The notes: a model not told the origin generated them from the letters alone. 64,000 nt of DNA from Gnetum montanum (GCA_015680685.1 MNCI01008018.1:45588-109587); one strand, 5' to 3'. Counted from the first letter of the stretch, positions 1 to 11,794 are shown. A program made the numbers and translations.

Positions 1-416
1 TAAAAGTAATATATGTTCTTGCTATCCAATGAACTAAGATAGAATCAAGTTGGAATGGAAAAGGGTGTGACCTCGAAGGGATTTTTTATGTTCTTCTCTT
101 AGTATCTTTTATAAGTCTTATGATCTTCCATTGGTATTTAATCACTCCTAATGTCAACCATAAAAAGGAAGGATGTCTTTATATGGTGTGATTTTTGAAA
201 AAAAAAAAAACAATAATGGGAATTCAAAGAACATTTCTTAGACACAATAATGGAATAGAAGCAATAGTTATGAGGCTAGAAAGACATGTTATCCATGCTT
301 GAAGGCATCCCTCTAACCAAGGCCCTACCTACGTGTGCTATTTTTTTCTTCTTTTGGAGTGATGGTTATCCTTTGGGGCTGTCATAAAATTTTAATAGTC
401 AAAGATGAGGAATATA

Positions 417-1010
417 TCAATGTGAGGATATATCAAATTTTAAGACCAAAACATCTCTAATCTCTTCCATAACTATAACATTAGATCTATATTTAGGATG
501 TACTATTCTAATCATTTTAATGATTACATCACTTTTAGGAAAATCCTTGTCTATACCCCTAATTGCTACAACTAGATCTTTTGTCCTAGAAAAGTGATCT
601 TTTATCTTTTCACCTTCTCTCATTCTAAGTTTGTCCTACTCACTTTGCAAAACCAAGAGTTTTGATTATTTGACTACGAATGTTCCTTCATAGGTGGCTT
701 CTAAATTTTTCCAAATTTCTTTAGTAGTTTTACATCTAACTACTCTATTAAATTCATATTTATTTAGTGCACAATATAAACAATTTTTTTCTTTAGAATC
801 GAACATGAAATTATCTCTTTCTTTTTGTGTCCACTTGGTCTATGGCTTGAGAGCCTTTGTTGCACTATCACTAGGCAATGTGTAGCCTTCAAGGACAGAC
901 TCCCATACCTCAAATTCCATTAACTCAAAGAAACCTTACATACTCACCTTTCAATAAGAAAAATAAAACCCTTCAAACATTGATGGCTTTATGTAGTATG
1001 TCCCCTCCAT
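417..1010 (-). pseudogene. gag: Copia UBN2-type gag remnant (element A)
   Basis: Gag is the capsid-like structural protein of LTR retrotransposons. The frame starts MEGTYYIKPSMF at 1010 and shows the usual order: FEVWESVLEGY, KWTQKERDNFMFDSK, LYCALNKYEFNRV, EIWKNLEATYEGT, then MREGEKIKDHFSRTKDLV and MEEIRDVLVLKFD. This is the UBN2/retrotransposon-gag pattern of plant copia. Several in-frame stops interrupt it, including one at the position after FYFSY that is also a stop in the two sister copies. No zinc knuckle is visible before the frame ends near 417. Family assignment is secure; function is lost. Confidence 0.82.
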
Positions 1011-1051
1011 AACTCACTCTTAAAGGTTGACATCGAATGTAAGAGTACTGG

Positions 1052-1063
1052 GCTCTAATAACA
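1052..1063 (-). other. Primer-binding site, degenerate initiator-Met type
   Basis: Plus-strand GCTCTAATAACA is a decayed form of the complement of TGGTATCAGAGC, the initiator-tRNA-Met primer site usual in plant copia elements. It sits between the gag start and the LTR end, as expected. Confidence 0.6.
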
Positions 1064-1065
1064 CT

Positions 1066-2133
1066 TGAGTATCGAGGACTTAGAAGGAGGAGTTGAATAA
1101 GTTTCCCAAATTTAAAATACACTAGCCACAAAAACACACCCAATTTTATATGGTTTCCCAATTTGGGTATGTCTACACTCAAAGGGTAGAATCCATGCAC
1201 ATCTTTGGACTTTGTTTCTCAAAAATATGGTTTAAAGAGTACCACACCCTATACAAGCTCTAAGATCCACACCAAAGTGTTTCATGATTATAAAACCAAT
1301 CAACCTCTTAAGGTCCCAACAAGCTTAAAATGTGGTTTCAAGGATCCCACAAAATTTACAAAATTGAGCTCTACTCCAAAGTGTTTTGATGCTATAAAAC
1401 CACTTAATCCCATAGGATCCTGACAAGCTTAGTGAGGATGATTCTTGCAAGAAGTACATCAACCCTACAATGTTATAAGAAAAAGAGAAAAATATAAGAA
1501 AAAATGTAACTAAATTTACAATTCCTTGTAATTGAAGCTCAATACTACAACTAAGCAAATGATGTAACAATGACGAAGAAGAGTATAATAGCATAGAGTA
1601 GACAATTAGAATCTTGATGTGAATAATGCTTACACAATTCCCAAGATTTTGGTATGGTGTCTTCTTATAGCCTTGGAGTTTTCAAGAACTACTTGAAATT
1701 TGTGCAATGACTACCCAACAACTAGTGTAGACATCTTCTTCATGGTAGAGACGTCTACCTAAGATTTGCCTTAATTCTGGTGAAACATCTCTTTAGAAAA
1801 AAAGACATCTCTTGTGAGATCTCTCTAGGGTGATGTCTACTTTGTGATGGAGACGTCTTCTAAAAATGATGGATGTCTCATAAACTTTTGCCCTTCATAT
1901 TCTAATGCTTTCTCCCATCAATTTTATTTTCTTAGAAATCCTTGAAGCATCTTCACTTGACTCATAGCCTTCATTTCCATCCATGCTCTTATCTTTTCCA
2001 TGTGGTCTTCATTTTAACATCTCATTCATTTTCTTGAGTTCTCATTCATGTCCTACAAGATCATCACACACACACGACAAGCAATCTATGTTCTCCATTT
2101 TTCTTAAGATTTTAACATATCAAAAGGTCAACA
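1066..2133 (-). repeat. Copia 5' LTR (element A)
   Basis: About 1068 bases. In minus orientation it starts TGTTGACCTTTTG (2133 downward) and ends near TGAG at 1066. It aligns along its length with 2751-3819, 11850-12963 and 22334-23474, for example in the stretches around ACTTAGAAGG, GGGTAGAATCC and CAAGCTTAGTGAGGATG. The U3 part (about 1715-1870) holds many copies of AGACATCT or its complement AGATGTCT. Confidence 0.78.
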
Positions 2134-2289
2134 AGTGTGTTTGTTTTTTTTTGCCAAAATAATTAAGAAGTTGAAATTGACATTATCAATGTGTGCACAC
2201 TAAATTCCCAATGTTCAATTTTATTTTCATGGATTTTTTGTACTTAGAAACCTTCTTGTTTTGTTCCATATGTTGGTTTATACATTGGA

Positions 2290-2570
2290 ACAATGTATAG
2301 GAAAGTTTGGAATGAAAGATTTTTTAAGTCCATTTCTTATACATTTGCCTACATATTGGTCAACATATATAGCTTATTTTATCAATGTATGGTTAAATAT
2401 GAAATGAAAAAAATTCTAATTCCATTTTTTTATGTTGGCCTATACATTGACCAATGTATGTAGCTTAGTTTATCAACGTATGGTTAAATTTGAAATGTAA
2501 AATTTCTAATTCTATTCCTCCTACGCTAGGCTATCCATTAACCAATGTATGTAGCTTAATTGAAAATTTA
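2290..2570. repeat. Tandem repeat, 91-base period, about three units
   Basis: The block containing TAGCTTA, ATCAAYGTATGGTTAAAT and GAAATG recurs with AGCTTA at 2371, 2462 and 2553, a spacing of exactly 91 bases both times. Units have diverged and the last is partial. It lies in the spacer between copia elements A and B. Confidence 0.75.
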
Positions 2571-2750
2571 TTAAATATTGTAGCAATTTTGCTACCTAAA
2601 GCAATGGAAATATTTCTTATGTGCATGAAAAAGGGACTAGTGTTGTGGGTAGTGGGTGAGGATTTCAATGCACCAATGCTAGATTTTAGGCTACGGTCCC
2701 AAAAAATCAGCATGTCAGTAGGGAAAGGAAAGGTAGACAAGGGTTGTGTG

Positions 2751-3819
2751 TGACAATCGAGAACTTAGAAGCGAGGGATGAATAAGTTTTTCAAATCACA
2801 AGTGACACTTGTTGCTGAAAACATAAGAATTACATGGTTCCCCAAGTTGGGTACTTCACACTTGGAGGGTAGATTCTTTGCACACCTCCAAACTTTGTTT
2901 CTTCCAAAACTTAGCTTAGAAACCATCACAACCTTTACAAATTTTGAGCTTTTCTAAGTAGAGTTTCATCATTGTGAAAACTCTTAACCTTGCAAGGTCC
3001 CAACAAGCTCAAGAGTGGTTTAAACGATCCCACAACCTATACAAAATAGAGCTCCACCCTAGAGTGTTTTGACATAGAAAAATAACTCAATTCTATAGGA
3101 TCTTGAAAAGCTCTAAAAGGATTCCTTCTCACAAGAAGTTCATCAACCCATCTAGGTAGTAAGAAAAAGAACCATTTCCTTGTACAATGAAGCACAATTC
3201 CATACTACATCTAACAAATGATGTGAAAATTCAAGTACACAAGTCCAATAGCATAAGATAGACAATAATAACTTTGATGTTAACAATGCTTTCATAATAC
3301 CCAAGAGTTTGAAGTCTACTTATAGCCTTAGAGTTTTTGAAAATACTTCAAAATTCATGCAATGGCTATTCAACGGCTAGTGTAGATGTCTCCTTTGAGA
3401 TTAGGATGTCTTTCTAAATTCAGCTTCAACTCTGGGGAGACATCTCTAGGAAGACTTCTTTCCAAAGGAAATGTCTCCTATTTTTGGGAGATGTCTTCTT
3501 GTCATTGACTTCCTCTTGGCTAAGAAGTCATCTGTTCCTTGGAGATGTCTTCTCAACTTTTAAGCTCTAGTTCTTGAGGCTTTCTCTTGTTGATTTAGCT
3601 TCCTCTTAATCCCTAGAGCATTTTCATTTAGCTTGTAGTCTTTGTACTTGTCCATGTTCTCATTTTGCCTATGAGGTTTTTTAATTTGATAGCCATGTTT
3701 CCTTGAATCCTTATCCATGATGTGAAGTTCTTATTCTTTTTTTGTAAATACAACATCCACAACAAACATCCTTTGTTCTCCATTTTCTTTTAAGGTTTTG
3801 GCATACCAAAAGCTCAATA
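2751..3819 (-). repeat. Copia 3' LTR (element B)
   Basis: About 1069 bases, aligned end to end with 11850-12963. Shared stretches include GATGAATAAGTTTTTCAAAT, CCAACAAGCTCAAGAGTG, ATAGAGCTCCAC and AGTTTGAAGTCTACTTATAG. The U3 portion (about 3383-3560) carries the AGACATCT/AGATGTCT array. Element-internal sequence follows at the polypurine tract. Confidence 0.78.
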
Positions 3820-3835
3820 ATCTCCCCATTTTTGG
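3820..3835 (-). other. Polypurine tract (element B)
   Basis: On the minus strand CCAAAAATGGGGAGAT directly precedes the 3' LTR. It matches the purine-rich plus-strand primer typical of plant copia elements and fixes the orientation. Confidence 0.72.
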
Positions 3836-5224
3836 TGATGCCCAAAACTTAAGAAAATTGATTAGTAGTCTCTAGAATTCATTAAGTCATATATATTCAA
3901 TATTGCTCATAACACTAGCTTAAAATATATCAACAGATCCTAGTAGTTCACTATATTCCATGAATCACATCATTTAAGTCATTTAACATCCTCACATCAC
4001 AATCACCATACTCATGTCACATCACATTCATTATAAGCATAAATGATGTCCATAATAGGATAATAAATTTAATCTGTATATTTGATTGTCAGTCTAACCA
4101 CATCTTAATATCAATAACCACATCATAATATTAGTAATAATACCAAATTCTCCTCCCTTTTGAAAATCATCAAAAAGGAATGTATAATTTTCATTAAAGT
4201 AGGGCTATACAAGAGTTTAGACATGACATGGCATAAGAACAAGTACATACATATATAAGGAATTTATAGAGTAGTCATTTAGGTCAAGAGATAAAGAAAA
4301 TTATAAGATTGTCACATTTTGAGAATATATAAGATACCATCCAATCATTTTTAGAATGTCATAAGAAACTTTCATGATGAAAGGGTAAGTAGTTCTTGAT
4401 GTAGGTCATATTAGTAGTAGAGGGCTTAAGTACTCTAAGAAGATACATTCATAGTGTATGATACTACCATATAAACATTTACAAGTATACCGTTTCATAG
4501 GGTTGCCAAATCAAATTCCATTTAAGAGCTACCCTCTTAGTTAAAGACTCATAACTGATCTAAGCCTTTCAGTTTATTATCAAGAGAATTTAAAACCAAA
4601 GGCTAATGTCTAAATTTTGATCCTTGAAGAGAAAGTAACCTATCTCTAAACTAATAAGTCATTAGTAGCATATAACTAATATCTCATGATTTTATAATCA
4701 CCCAATATTCTCCTTCTTTAGAAACTTTAACAAAAGTATAAGACATAGAAATTCTATGACAAGGAGAGTATATACATGCACATCCAACAAGAAAGAGCAA
4801 AGCAATATAAATTCGCATGCTAAGTCTCTCAAGAACAACTAAATATATACTTAAAAAGATGTTCATAAAGTAATTTGTATATATCCATGTCAATTTTAAA
4901 TACCATCACCAAGAAATACATTACACGATGAAATATCCAAAAGATATCTTAACCAAAATTAACTCATACTTTTACCTTGGATACTTTTCCATACTCTAAA
5001 ATGAATAGTCCTCTTCTTGCCCATTTTTAGGTGAGGGTATTGGAGTGAAAAGTCTTGTTGCTTGAGTATCTTTTGGTAAGAGTCTCAAAAGACTCCCCCT
5101 ACATGAGTGACCTATAGATCATAATAGTCAATGAGGTGCATGCTCCCCTTGCATCTGTGCTTATATTTCTTTCTTGTTTCTTTGGTCATAATCCATCTGT
5201 TGGCACATTTTGGCCATTTCATGG
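3836..5224. other. AT-rich internal sequence of element B, no gene seen
   Basis: This is where copia RT/RNase H would be expected on the minus strand, but no RT or RNase H motif is readable in any frame. Only short chance frames occur. It may be the noncoding 3' region of a gag-only element. Confidence 0.5.
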
Positions 5225-5908
5225 AACAGGTTGGGATTCATGGTTTTTGGTATCCCTATCGTAATATATTTTCTCTCACACAAGAACTAGGCTTACAGCC
5301 TTTCACTAATTGGTCTCGTTCGGCTCAGTATTCACCTAATAGACTTGAGGTTGAATCACCAATATTTCAACACCTCCCTTGTTTGCCCAATCCTCTGGGC
5401 TCATTTGTCTATCCACAGTTCAAATGTCTACCCTTACAAGATCATTTGACGTCACTTTCGTTGACGGATGTGATGTATCTAGTGATTAATTTTGATAATA
5501 GTGACAGTGCTTGGAAAAAGTATGATAAGTTAACTGTAAGGGAATTGTTCAAGCAGTTTGGTTGCTCTAAGAGGGTTTACAAGGATGCTTTGAACCCAAT
5601 GCTTCTTGTTGGACTATTTGCTCCAGGGGAGTAATGCAGTGCAGCTGCAATGTTGGGAATGTTTTACTACTTCATTGTTGGGCATCAGCAAGATTCTGAT
5701 GTTCTTTGGTGTCGTGGAATAGTTCATGAAAATTTTCAGACCTTGGGTTCATCTCCTGAAGACAAAAGGGTGTCGCTTTCTGTCTAATAAAAGAGTAAGT
5801 GACTTTGTAATTGATGAAACCAATGGAAATATATCAACAGTAGTGTGCAAAATAGAGAATTTCTCAGCTGAAGTTGTTGTACTGGCTATTGGTATTACAG
5901 CATTGAAA
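5225..5908 (+). pseudogene. Fragment of plant FAD/NAD(P)-binding oxidoreductase (amine-oxidase-like)
   Basis: The translation runs FWYPYRNIFSLTQELG, FTNWSRSAQYSP, LEVESPIFQHLP, TSLSLTDV, FDNSDSAWKKYDKLTVREL, FKQFGC, LLVGLFAPGE, then CSAAAMLGMFYYF and, after a frameshift near 5725-5740, FRPWVHLL, GCRF and VLAIGITALK. I recognise this pattern as the plastid-predicted FAD/NAD(P)-binding oxidoreductase family of plants (amine-oxidase fold, carotenoid-desaturase-like). A TAA follows APGE. Only the middle of the protein is present; the N-terminal Rossmann motif and C-terminus are missing. About 680 bases read through without a clear intron, hinting at a cDNA-derived copy, though exon limits need a reference gene. 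It lies opposite in orientation to copia element B, upstream of a candidate plus-strand LTR at 7673. Broken, hence nonfunctional. Confidence 0.62.
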
Positions 5909-6714
5909 CGAGAACACGATGTCTACCTTTATGAGACAACACCTGCCATGAAAGTACCGAGTCACCTAGAAAATCTGCACTGCTGTAAAGAGTGGCTGCC
6001 GAAGAACATGATGAGCACATGGAGAGTTGGAGAAATAGTGCATGCATTAGAAGGTTGGTCACACCATGAATGCCATCATCACATCAACCACTAATGTGGG
6101 GTAACTCACTTCGTTCATTCCCACTCCTTAGTAGTCGCCCTCTGCCTTGATCCAGGTTAACTATGCTATAGTCCCTGTTTTATCGTGGAATGGATAGTAA
6201 CGTGAAATTTGCATCAGCGCGGGAATGCAGAATGGTCAAAGGCGGGGAACAACCTTGGGAGTTACCCCGACATTTACAACGCAAAGCAGGGAATGTTTTT
6301 TGTGGAGAGTTACCTCGTCCTTTTCGCAATGGGGTGAGAGTTGTATTTTTGGGTAATATAGCTGAGACTGTGACTCAATTTTTTGACATTTAGGCATCAA
6401 GTCAAAAATTTGGTTGATGGCATCGGTAACAGCCATAAAGCTCAACAATTCTTTGGTCATTTTCTTAAAAAAATGACCCCAAAAATGGAAAATCACAAGT
6501 TTCTTAGAATCAATAATAATTTGTATTGGTTGGTTGGGTACTATGGTAAGATGCCAATCACCCGATCCCATTTTGCACTCAATATGTGAGTCTTACTCCA
6601 TATGTACTGAGATTTCTTGAGATACATCTCCCTCTGTTACCCTGTATGCTTACTAGTGAATCCGTTTTGGGTTCATAAGGTCAGACTGCATTGTAGTACG
6701 TGCAAGGCAGACCT
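5909..6714 (+). other. Unrecognised sequence downstream of the oxidoreductase fragment
   Basis: The open frame continues to 6094 (HDVYLYET, KEWLPKNMMSTWRVGE) but I do not recognise it as the normal continuation of the oxidoreductase. It could be another spliced-in fragment. Beyond 6100 there are only short frames. The base composition is less AT-rich than the surrounding copia sequence. Confidence 0.35.
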
Positions 6715-7560
6715 AGATGACTGGCATCCAAAACTGAATTTAGATAAATGTTTTCTTACTTCATGGAATATAGTTCACCGCAATAATTATGGTTAAAAAA
6801 ATGGAGTCATCTGTGGCAAAAATGAAGGGCACCAGGTAAATGACAAGAAAGCGCGTGGCCTCTCCCAGCTAGATCCAGTTAGAACTAATGCCGACTCTAA
6901 TGCCTATGACTTCAGTGGAGTTGTTGCCAGAAACAGAGATGGTGGAAACATAGATGAAGAAGATGTGGCAACTACCAGCGAACCATGTGTAGAAGTAGTT
7001 TCAACTGCTGCAGTATTTTTGGGAGGTATAACTTGCATGACAAGTTCAGTGGAGGCGTGGCTGCGTGTTGCAGAAGCTGGTTGAGAAAAATCAGCAGCTA
7101 GCCAAATGACAAAGCACCTCCTCCACAAATATTTCTAAGGATAAACTATATCAAAAAGAAACATGTGAAGACTATGTACTCTTTATAGAACAAAATACAG
7201 AAATGCATGAGAAGAAATGGTTTGGGGCTTGAGGCACGTGTTGTGGACCATTGCAAAGTAATATTTTCATAACATCACCACAATATTAACAAGGGAATAT
7301 TTGGACGCTCGGCCTGAGGGTTGGATGACTTATGCAACAAAGAGAATTGCACAATTAGGAGCTGATAAATGCTACAACAAAACGTTATGAGACCTTTTGA
7401 AAAATGAGTTCAGACAAGATATCGATGCTCATGATGTAGTTATTCAAGGGAATGAAGCTCCAGTTTATTAGAAATATGCCAAATATGTAGGAATGAAGAG
7501 GGACTTTTGTCTAATTTCTAGCAAAGGAGGCCACACAAGCCTCTCCAAATTATTTTGTAG
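6715..7560 (+). pseudogene. Unidentified degraded coding sequence
   Basis: Two stretches look like former coding DNA. About 6715-7082 gives ADLDDWHPKLNLDKCF, SWNIVHRNNYG and a Ser/Asn/acidic-rich region. About 7275-7560 gives REYLDARPEGWMTYATKRI, DLLKNEFRQDIDAHDVV and YAKYVGMKRDFCLISS, with stops between. The composition resembles a host protein more than a retrotransposon polyprotein. I do not recognise the family. The position between the oxidoreductase fragment and a candidate 3' LTR makes captured host sequence plausible. Confidence 0.35.
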
Positions 7561-7660
7561 CATGGCCAAGGGGAGATAGATGATCAAATTCTATTTATTG
7601 ACCTTTATGTCGTTCCTAAATATATATATATAAAGTTATATGTATAGCTATTTTATAATA

Positions 7661-7672
7661 AAAAGGGGGATT
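7661..7672 (+). other. Candidate polypurine tract
   Basis: AAAAAGGGGGA on the plus strand immediately before a sequence with LTR features. It resembles the polypurine tract of plant LTR retrotransposons. Confidence 0.45.
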
Positions 7673-8567
7673 TATGGACATTTCCAACTATAGCTTTTAT
7701 TTTTATAATTGTAACTTTGTGTGGAAGTTGTAACTTCCTAGCCTTAATCCCATGAAGACACTTGGCAATTAAAAAGGCCACTTGTCAACTATAGCCTTTT
7801 TGTCTCCACAATGGCCACTTGTCAACTGAATGAAGACACTTGGCAACTAAATGGGACACTTGTCACCCGCAGTTTGTTTCTCTCTATGGTGGTTATAACC
7901 ATCCAAGATATTTTGTAACTTACCTACCTACCTTTGAACCCTATAAAAAGGCTTCAAGGGTCAAGGAGAACTTTTTGGAGAAGACACTTGATACATCACA
8001 CTTTGGGAAGGCTACTAGCTAGCACTTGGAGCTCACACTTAGAGACACACTTTTCCTCTTGGGAAGAGCATTTGTAAAAGACATTGAGAAAGATTTCTTG
8101 TAAGATGGCTTGCTAAAGAAAATATTTTAGCCTCTTTGTCATAGTCTTGTGAGTTATGTTTTATTTTTTTTTTTTTTAAATTTTTTAGCTAGTGGTTTAG
8201 ATAGTATCATCCTTGGCAAGTAATTTTGAGATTTTTAGATTGCTCTTATTATTCTTGTTGCCCAATAGAAAATTTCTGTTAAAAGTTTGCCGTAGAAGCG
8301 CCTGTGTTTAAAAGCCTTAAGAGCATTTTAGTAGTAAATTTTGTCATTGTGCAACTAATAAGAACTGCTATTGGGATTATTGTAAGAGAGCCTTTGCTTG
8401 TAGTCATGCCATTAAACGATTCAATAGTCAAGAGAGTTTAGAAAATCTTTGGTATTTTGATGAGACTAGAATAGCTTCTTTTTATCTTTAAAGTAAATCT
8501 CTATGGTATTTCAATTAGAAATTGTCAAGTCTTTTGAAGGTTCTGTTGAATGCAATTGTTGACATCC
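7673..8567 (+). repeat. Candidate LTR, plus strand, unrelated to the copia A/B/E family
   Basis: It begins TATGGACATTTCCAAC (first dinucleotide perhaps decayed from TG). Repeats of GACACTTGGCAACTA/CCACTTGTCAACT occupy 7755-7865, with a TATA box CTATAAAAAG at 7941-7950 and a T/A-rich transcribed-looking part after it. The right end is set tentatively at TTGTTGACA near 8567. There is no second copy in the window to confirm it. If real, it would be the 3' LTR of an element whose interior holds the gene fragments at 5.2-7.6 kb. Confidence 0.42.
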
Positions 8568-8717
8568 ATTATCTAGCCAAAATGAGGTCTCGTACGTGGT
8601 AGTTTACGCAGAAATTTTTTGGTAGCATAGTAGGATTGTCTTGAAGAAATTTCTTATTTGAGCCTTGGAAGTTTGAACAACTCGTAGATATTGAATTTGG
8701 GATAGCTTTATTGCGAA

Positions 8718-9188
8718 NNNNNNNNNNNNNNNNNNNNNNNNNNNNNNNNNNNNNNNNNNNNNNNNNNNNNNNNNNNNNNNNNNNNNNNNNNNNNNNNNNN
8801 NNNNNNNNNNNNNNNNNNNNNNNNNNNNNNNNNNNNNNNNNNNNNNNNNNNNNNNNNNNNNNNNNNNNNNNNNNNNNNNNNNNNNNNNNNNNNNNNNNNN
8901 NNNNNNNNNNNNNNNNNNNNNNNNNNNNNNNNNNNNNNNNNNNNNNNNNNNNNNNNNNNNNNNNNNNNNNNNNNNNNNNNNNNNNNNNNNNNNNNNNNNN
9001 NNNNNNNNNNNNNNNNNNNNNNNNNNNNNNNNNNNNNNNNNNNNNNNNNNNNNNNNNNNNNNNNNNNNNNNNNNNNNNNNNNNNNNNNNNNNNNNNNNNN
9101 NNNNNNNNNNNNNNNNNNNNNNNNNNNNNNNNNNNNNNNNNNNNNNNNNNNNNNNNNNNNNNNNNNNNNNNNNNNNNNNNNNNNNNNN
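8718..9188. other. Assembly gap, 471 N
   Basis: Run of unknown bases. It may hide the end of the 7673 element or another insertion. Frames crossing it are meaningless. Confidence 1.
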
Positions 9189-9266
9189 ATTGAGTTTATT
9201 TGGAGGTATTTGGGCCTTGGTGTTGCTAGAGACTAGCAAGCACCTAAATCTTGTTTGAGGACACTC

Positions 9267-9297
9267 GTTGGCGGTCGCGTCCCAAACGGTCGCCAAC
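9267..9297. repeat. GC-rich inverted repeat beside the gap
   Basis: GTTGGCG and CGCCAAC form a perfect 7-base stem around a 17-base loop, with GGTCGC present twice (GGTCGCGT and GGTCGCC). It stands out as a GC-rich island in AT-rich DNA. Confidence 0.55.
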
Positions 9298-10155
9298 ACC
9301 ATCTACTGTAGAGAGATTGGTATTCTCCTCTTAAGCATTTTAGGATCTCCATGTTGCATAAAAATTCTAAGATCAAGTATTAAGACTTTTAAAAGAAAGG
9401 CCTTTCATTAGTAATATTTTATGATAAAGATAGCAAATAATTCATATGTTCAAGGAATTCCTTTTGAAAAGTTTCTTTTCTTAGAAGATACATGAATTAC
9501 ATTAAAGATACCAATTCAAATGCTTCAATTATCATACAACAAAAATATTCCAAAAGAAATTGGACTTTATGATTTCAAAGGAAAGCAAAAATGCCATATC
9601 ACAAGACATATAATGAAAGTTTAACAAAAAGCTTTTGGTCCATGAATTACATGAAAGGATTTTAAGCCACTTGAAATCAATACATTCTACTTAAGAATCC
9701 AAAAGATGATTTTTCAATAAAAACTGTAAAAGTATCAAAAGCTTTCATTTGACCACAAAAATAAACTAATCAAGTTATTTTACATCACATCATACTCACA
9801 TATTCACAAATGATATCATTTTATCTAACAATCAAATATTCCAATAATGGCCCACTAATATCAAATATAATACCAAATATATCCTCCTACATATGTGCTT
9901 ATCTTAACATTTGTAGAACCTAGAGCTAATTTTCCAATCTTAAAAAATATAAGCAGATATTAAAACAAATTAGTCTTTCTTGATCATTCAAATGTCCTTA
10001 AAGAATAAAGAATTTAAAAATTGACATAATTTTTAGCAAGCAAAGAAATAAAAACTTACCATAACTTACCTTGCTTGCAATTGACATGCAAAAGGCTAAT
10101 GAAGTTTGAGATGAGGTCCTCTATCATGGAGTACTTTCTTACCTTTTAAATTTAT
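9298..10155. other. AT-rich internal sequence of element B, no gene seen
   Basis: No protease, integrase or RT motif is readable on the minus strand, although pol would normally follow gag here. Probably noncoding 3' sequence of a gag-only element. Confidence 0.5.
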
Positions 10156-11794
10156 TTAATCAGTTCCTTTGCATGATGGCCAAGATTGTTCATATTCCTT
10201 ATGATGAAAGAATTTTTGATCACCTTCTACATCATCCATCTTTTTGAGGAATTTTCCAATTTCCCACTCATCTTCATTTCTAGTAGCTACTTCTTGCAAA
10301 ATATCCTTACTATGAACTTTTTGGCAAGACCAAGCATCAATGCTATTTTGATCAACATAAGGATAATCAAAGTTTTGTTTACTTCCACAATTTTTATAGA
10401 TGAATAAAGTGTTCACCTCATTAATGGGATTATCAAACCTAATTATGCTTGAGCTGTAATTTGTATCCTCCTGTGAGACTTTTTTAAAATCTTCATTCCT
10501 ATGTTGTTTTTCATGAACCTCTACTTCTTGAAAACTTCTACATTCTTCATTTAAAGGGGTTAGTTGTATCTTAGCCTTTATGTTTGAGATTTCTCCTTTT
10601 AATTTGGTGTGAATTGCATAAAAGTTTCTATTCATGTATTTCTTTACCTTCTTAAGTAGATAACGTAGAATGAGAATTTCTTCTCGTAATTCACTAAACC
10701 TTTCAACATACTTACCTCTTGGTTCATTAGTAAATTGTAGTGAATTTTCATTTATGAGCATCATGCATATGAGCTAAGAATCTTTTGTGGAGTCATCTAC
10801 TTCTTCTTCACTTTGCTCACCATCATCGCAACTAGTGTAGAAGTTGGTCTTTTTCATTTCCATATTAGTCCTCTCTTTTTGTTACAACCTGCCATTGTTA
10901 GAACATTTGTAGGTCACATGGCCTCTTCCTTCACAAACCAAACATTCTATTAAAAAAGCATCAAAATTAGAATTTGTGAATTCTTACATTTGTCCTTACC
11001 TTTAGAGTTAAATTGATTGGATCCTTATTTATTGAAGCTCTTGTCTTTTCTTGCAAGTAGTCATTGGACTCTTCTTGAAAGAAGAGCTCTCTCCTTTTCA
11101 TTGTTCACATCTTGCTCAGTAGGTTCCTTTTTCTTTGAGGCTGATTTTAGGGCAATGAGCTTTTCTTTTATTACCCCTTTACTTATGAGATTCATTTCAT
11201 AAGTAATAAGAGCACTTTGAATTTCTTTAAATTTTAGAACTAAAAAATATCTAATCTCCTCCATGGCTATAACCTTAGGTCTAAATTCTAATTGGAGTGT
11301 TCAAATCATTTTTATTATCACATCACTTTCAAGTAGGTCCTTGATTGTACCCCTAATTGCTACAAGTAAAATCATTAGTCCTAGAAAAATAGTCTTTTAT
11401 CTTTTCACCTTCTATCATTTTGATTTTTTCATACTCACTTTGTAGGACCAAAATTTTGGATTGTTTGACTATGGATGTGCCTTCATAGGATTTCCCAGAT
11501 TTCGTTAGCAATTCTGCAACCAACTATCCTATTAAATTTAGATTTATTTAATGAACCATATAAACAATTTTTTGCTTTGGAATCATACATAAAATTATCT
11601 CTTTCTTCTGATGTCCACTTGCTCCATGGTTTGAGGACCCTTGTTGCACTATCGACTAGTGGTACGTATCCTTCGAGAATGGACTCCCAAACCTCAAAAT
11701 CCATTAATTCAAAGAAGCCCTACATCCTTTCCTTTTAGTAGGAAAAATCAAACCCACTGAACATAGGTGGCTTGGGGTACAATGTTCCCTCCAT
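10156..11794 (-). pseudogene. gag: Copia UBN2-type gag with zinc knuckle and coiled-coil tail (element B)
   Basis: Start chosen at 11794, where MEGTLYPKPPMF matches the starts in both sister copies. UBN2 core follows: FEVWESILEGY, KWTSEERDNFMYDSK, NCLYGSLNKSKFNRIV, ANEIWEIL, then MEEIRYFLVLKF and ALITYEMNLISKG. A complete knuckle CLVCEGRGHVTYKC (CX2CX4HX4C) lies at 10903-10944. A 202-residue open tail (10764-10156) is rich in Glu, Lys and Leu with a coiled-coil look at RFSELREEILILRYLLKKVKK, and ends in a stop without running into protease. Stops interrupt the core. Gag would package element RNA in cytoplasmic particles; this copy cannot. Confidence 0.8.

Larger units (their letters stand above)
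1..2133 (-). mobile_element. Copia element A, 5' part (gag, primer site, 5' LTR)
   Basis: Minus-strand Ty1/copia element whose 5' LTR, primer-binding site and gag lie in the window; the rest runs off the left edge. Order on the minus strand is LTR (2133 to 1066), primer site, then a UBN2-type gag from 1010 downward. It belongs to the same family as the elements at 2751-12963 and 20640-23474, judged by matching LTR ends, LTR body and gag. Bases 1-416 show no clear coding sequence, although a gag C-terminus or pol would be expected there. All reading frames are broken, so the copy is inactive. Confidence 0.8.

Noticed and set aside
8604-9302. Long open frames across the N run on both strands
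   Set aside because: They exist only because N codons are not stops; there is no sequence evidence.
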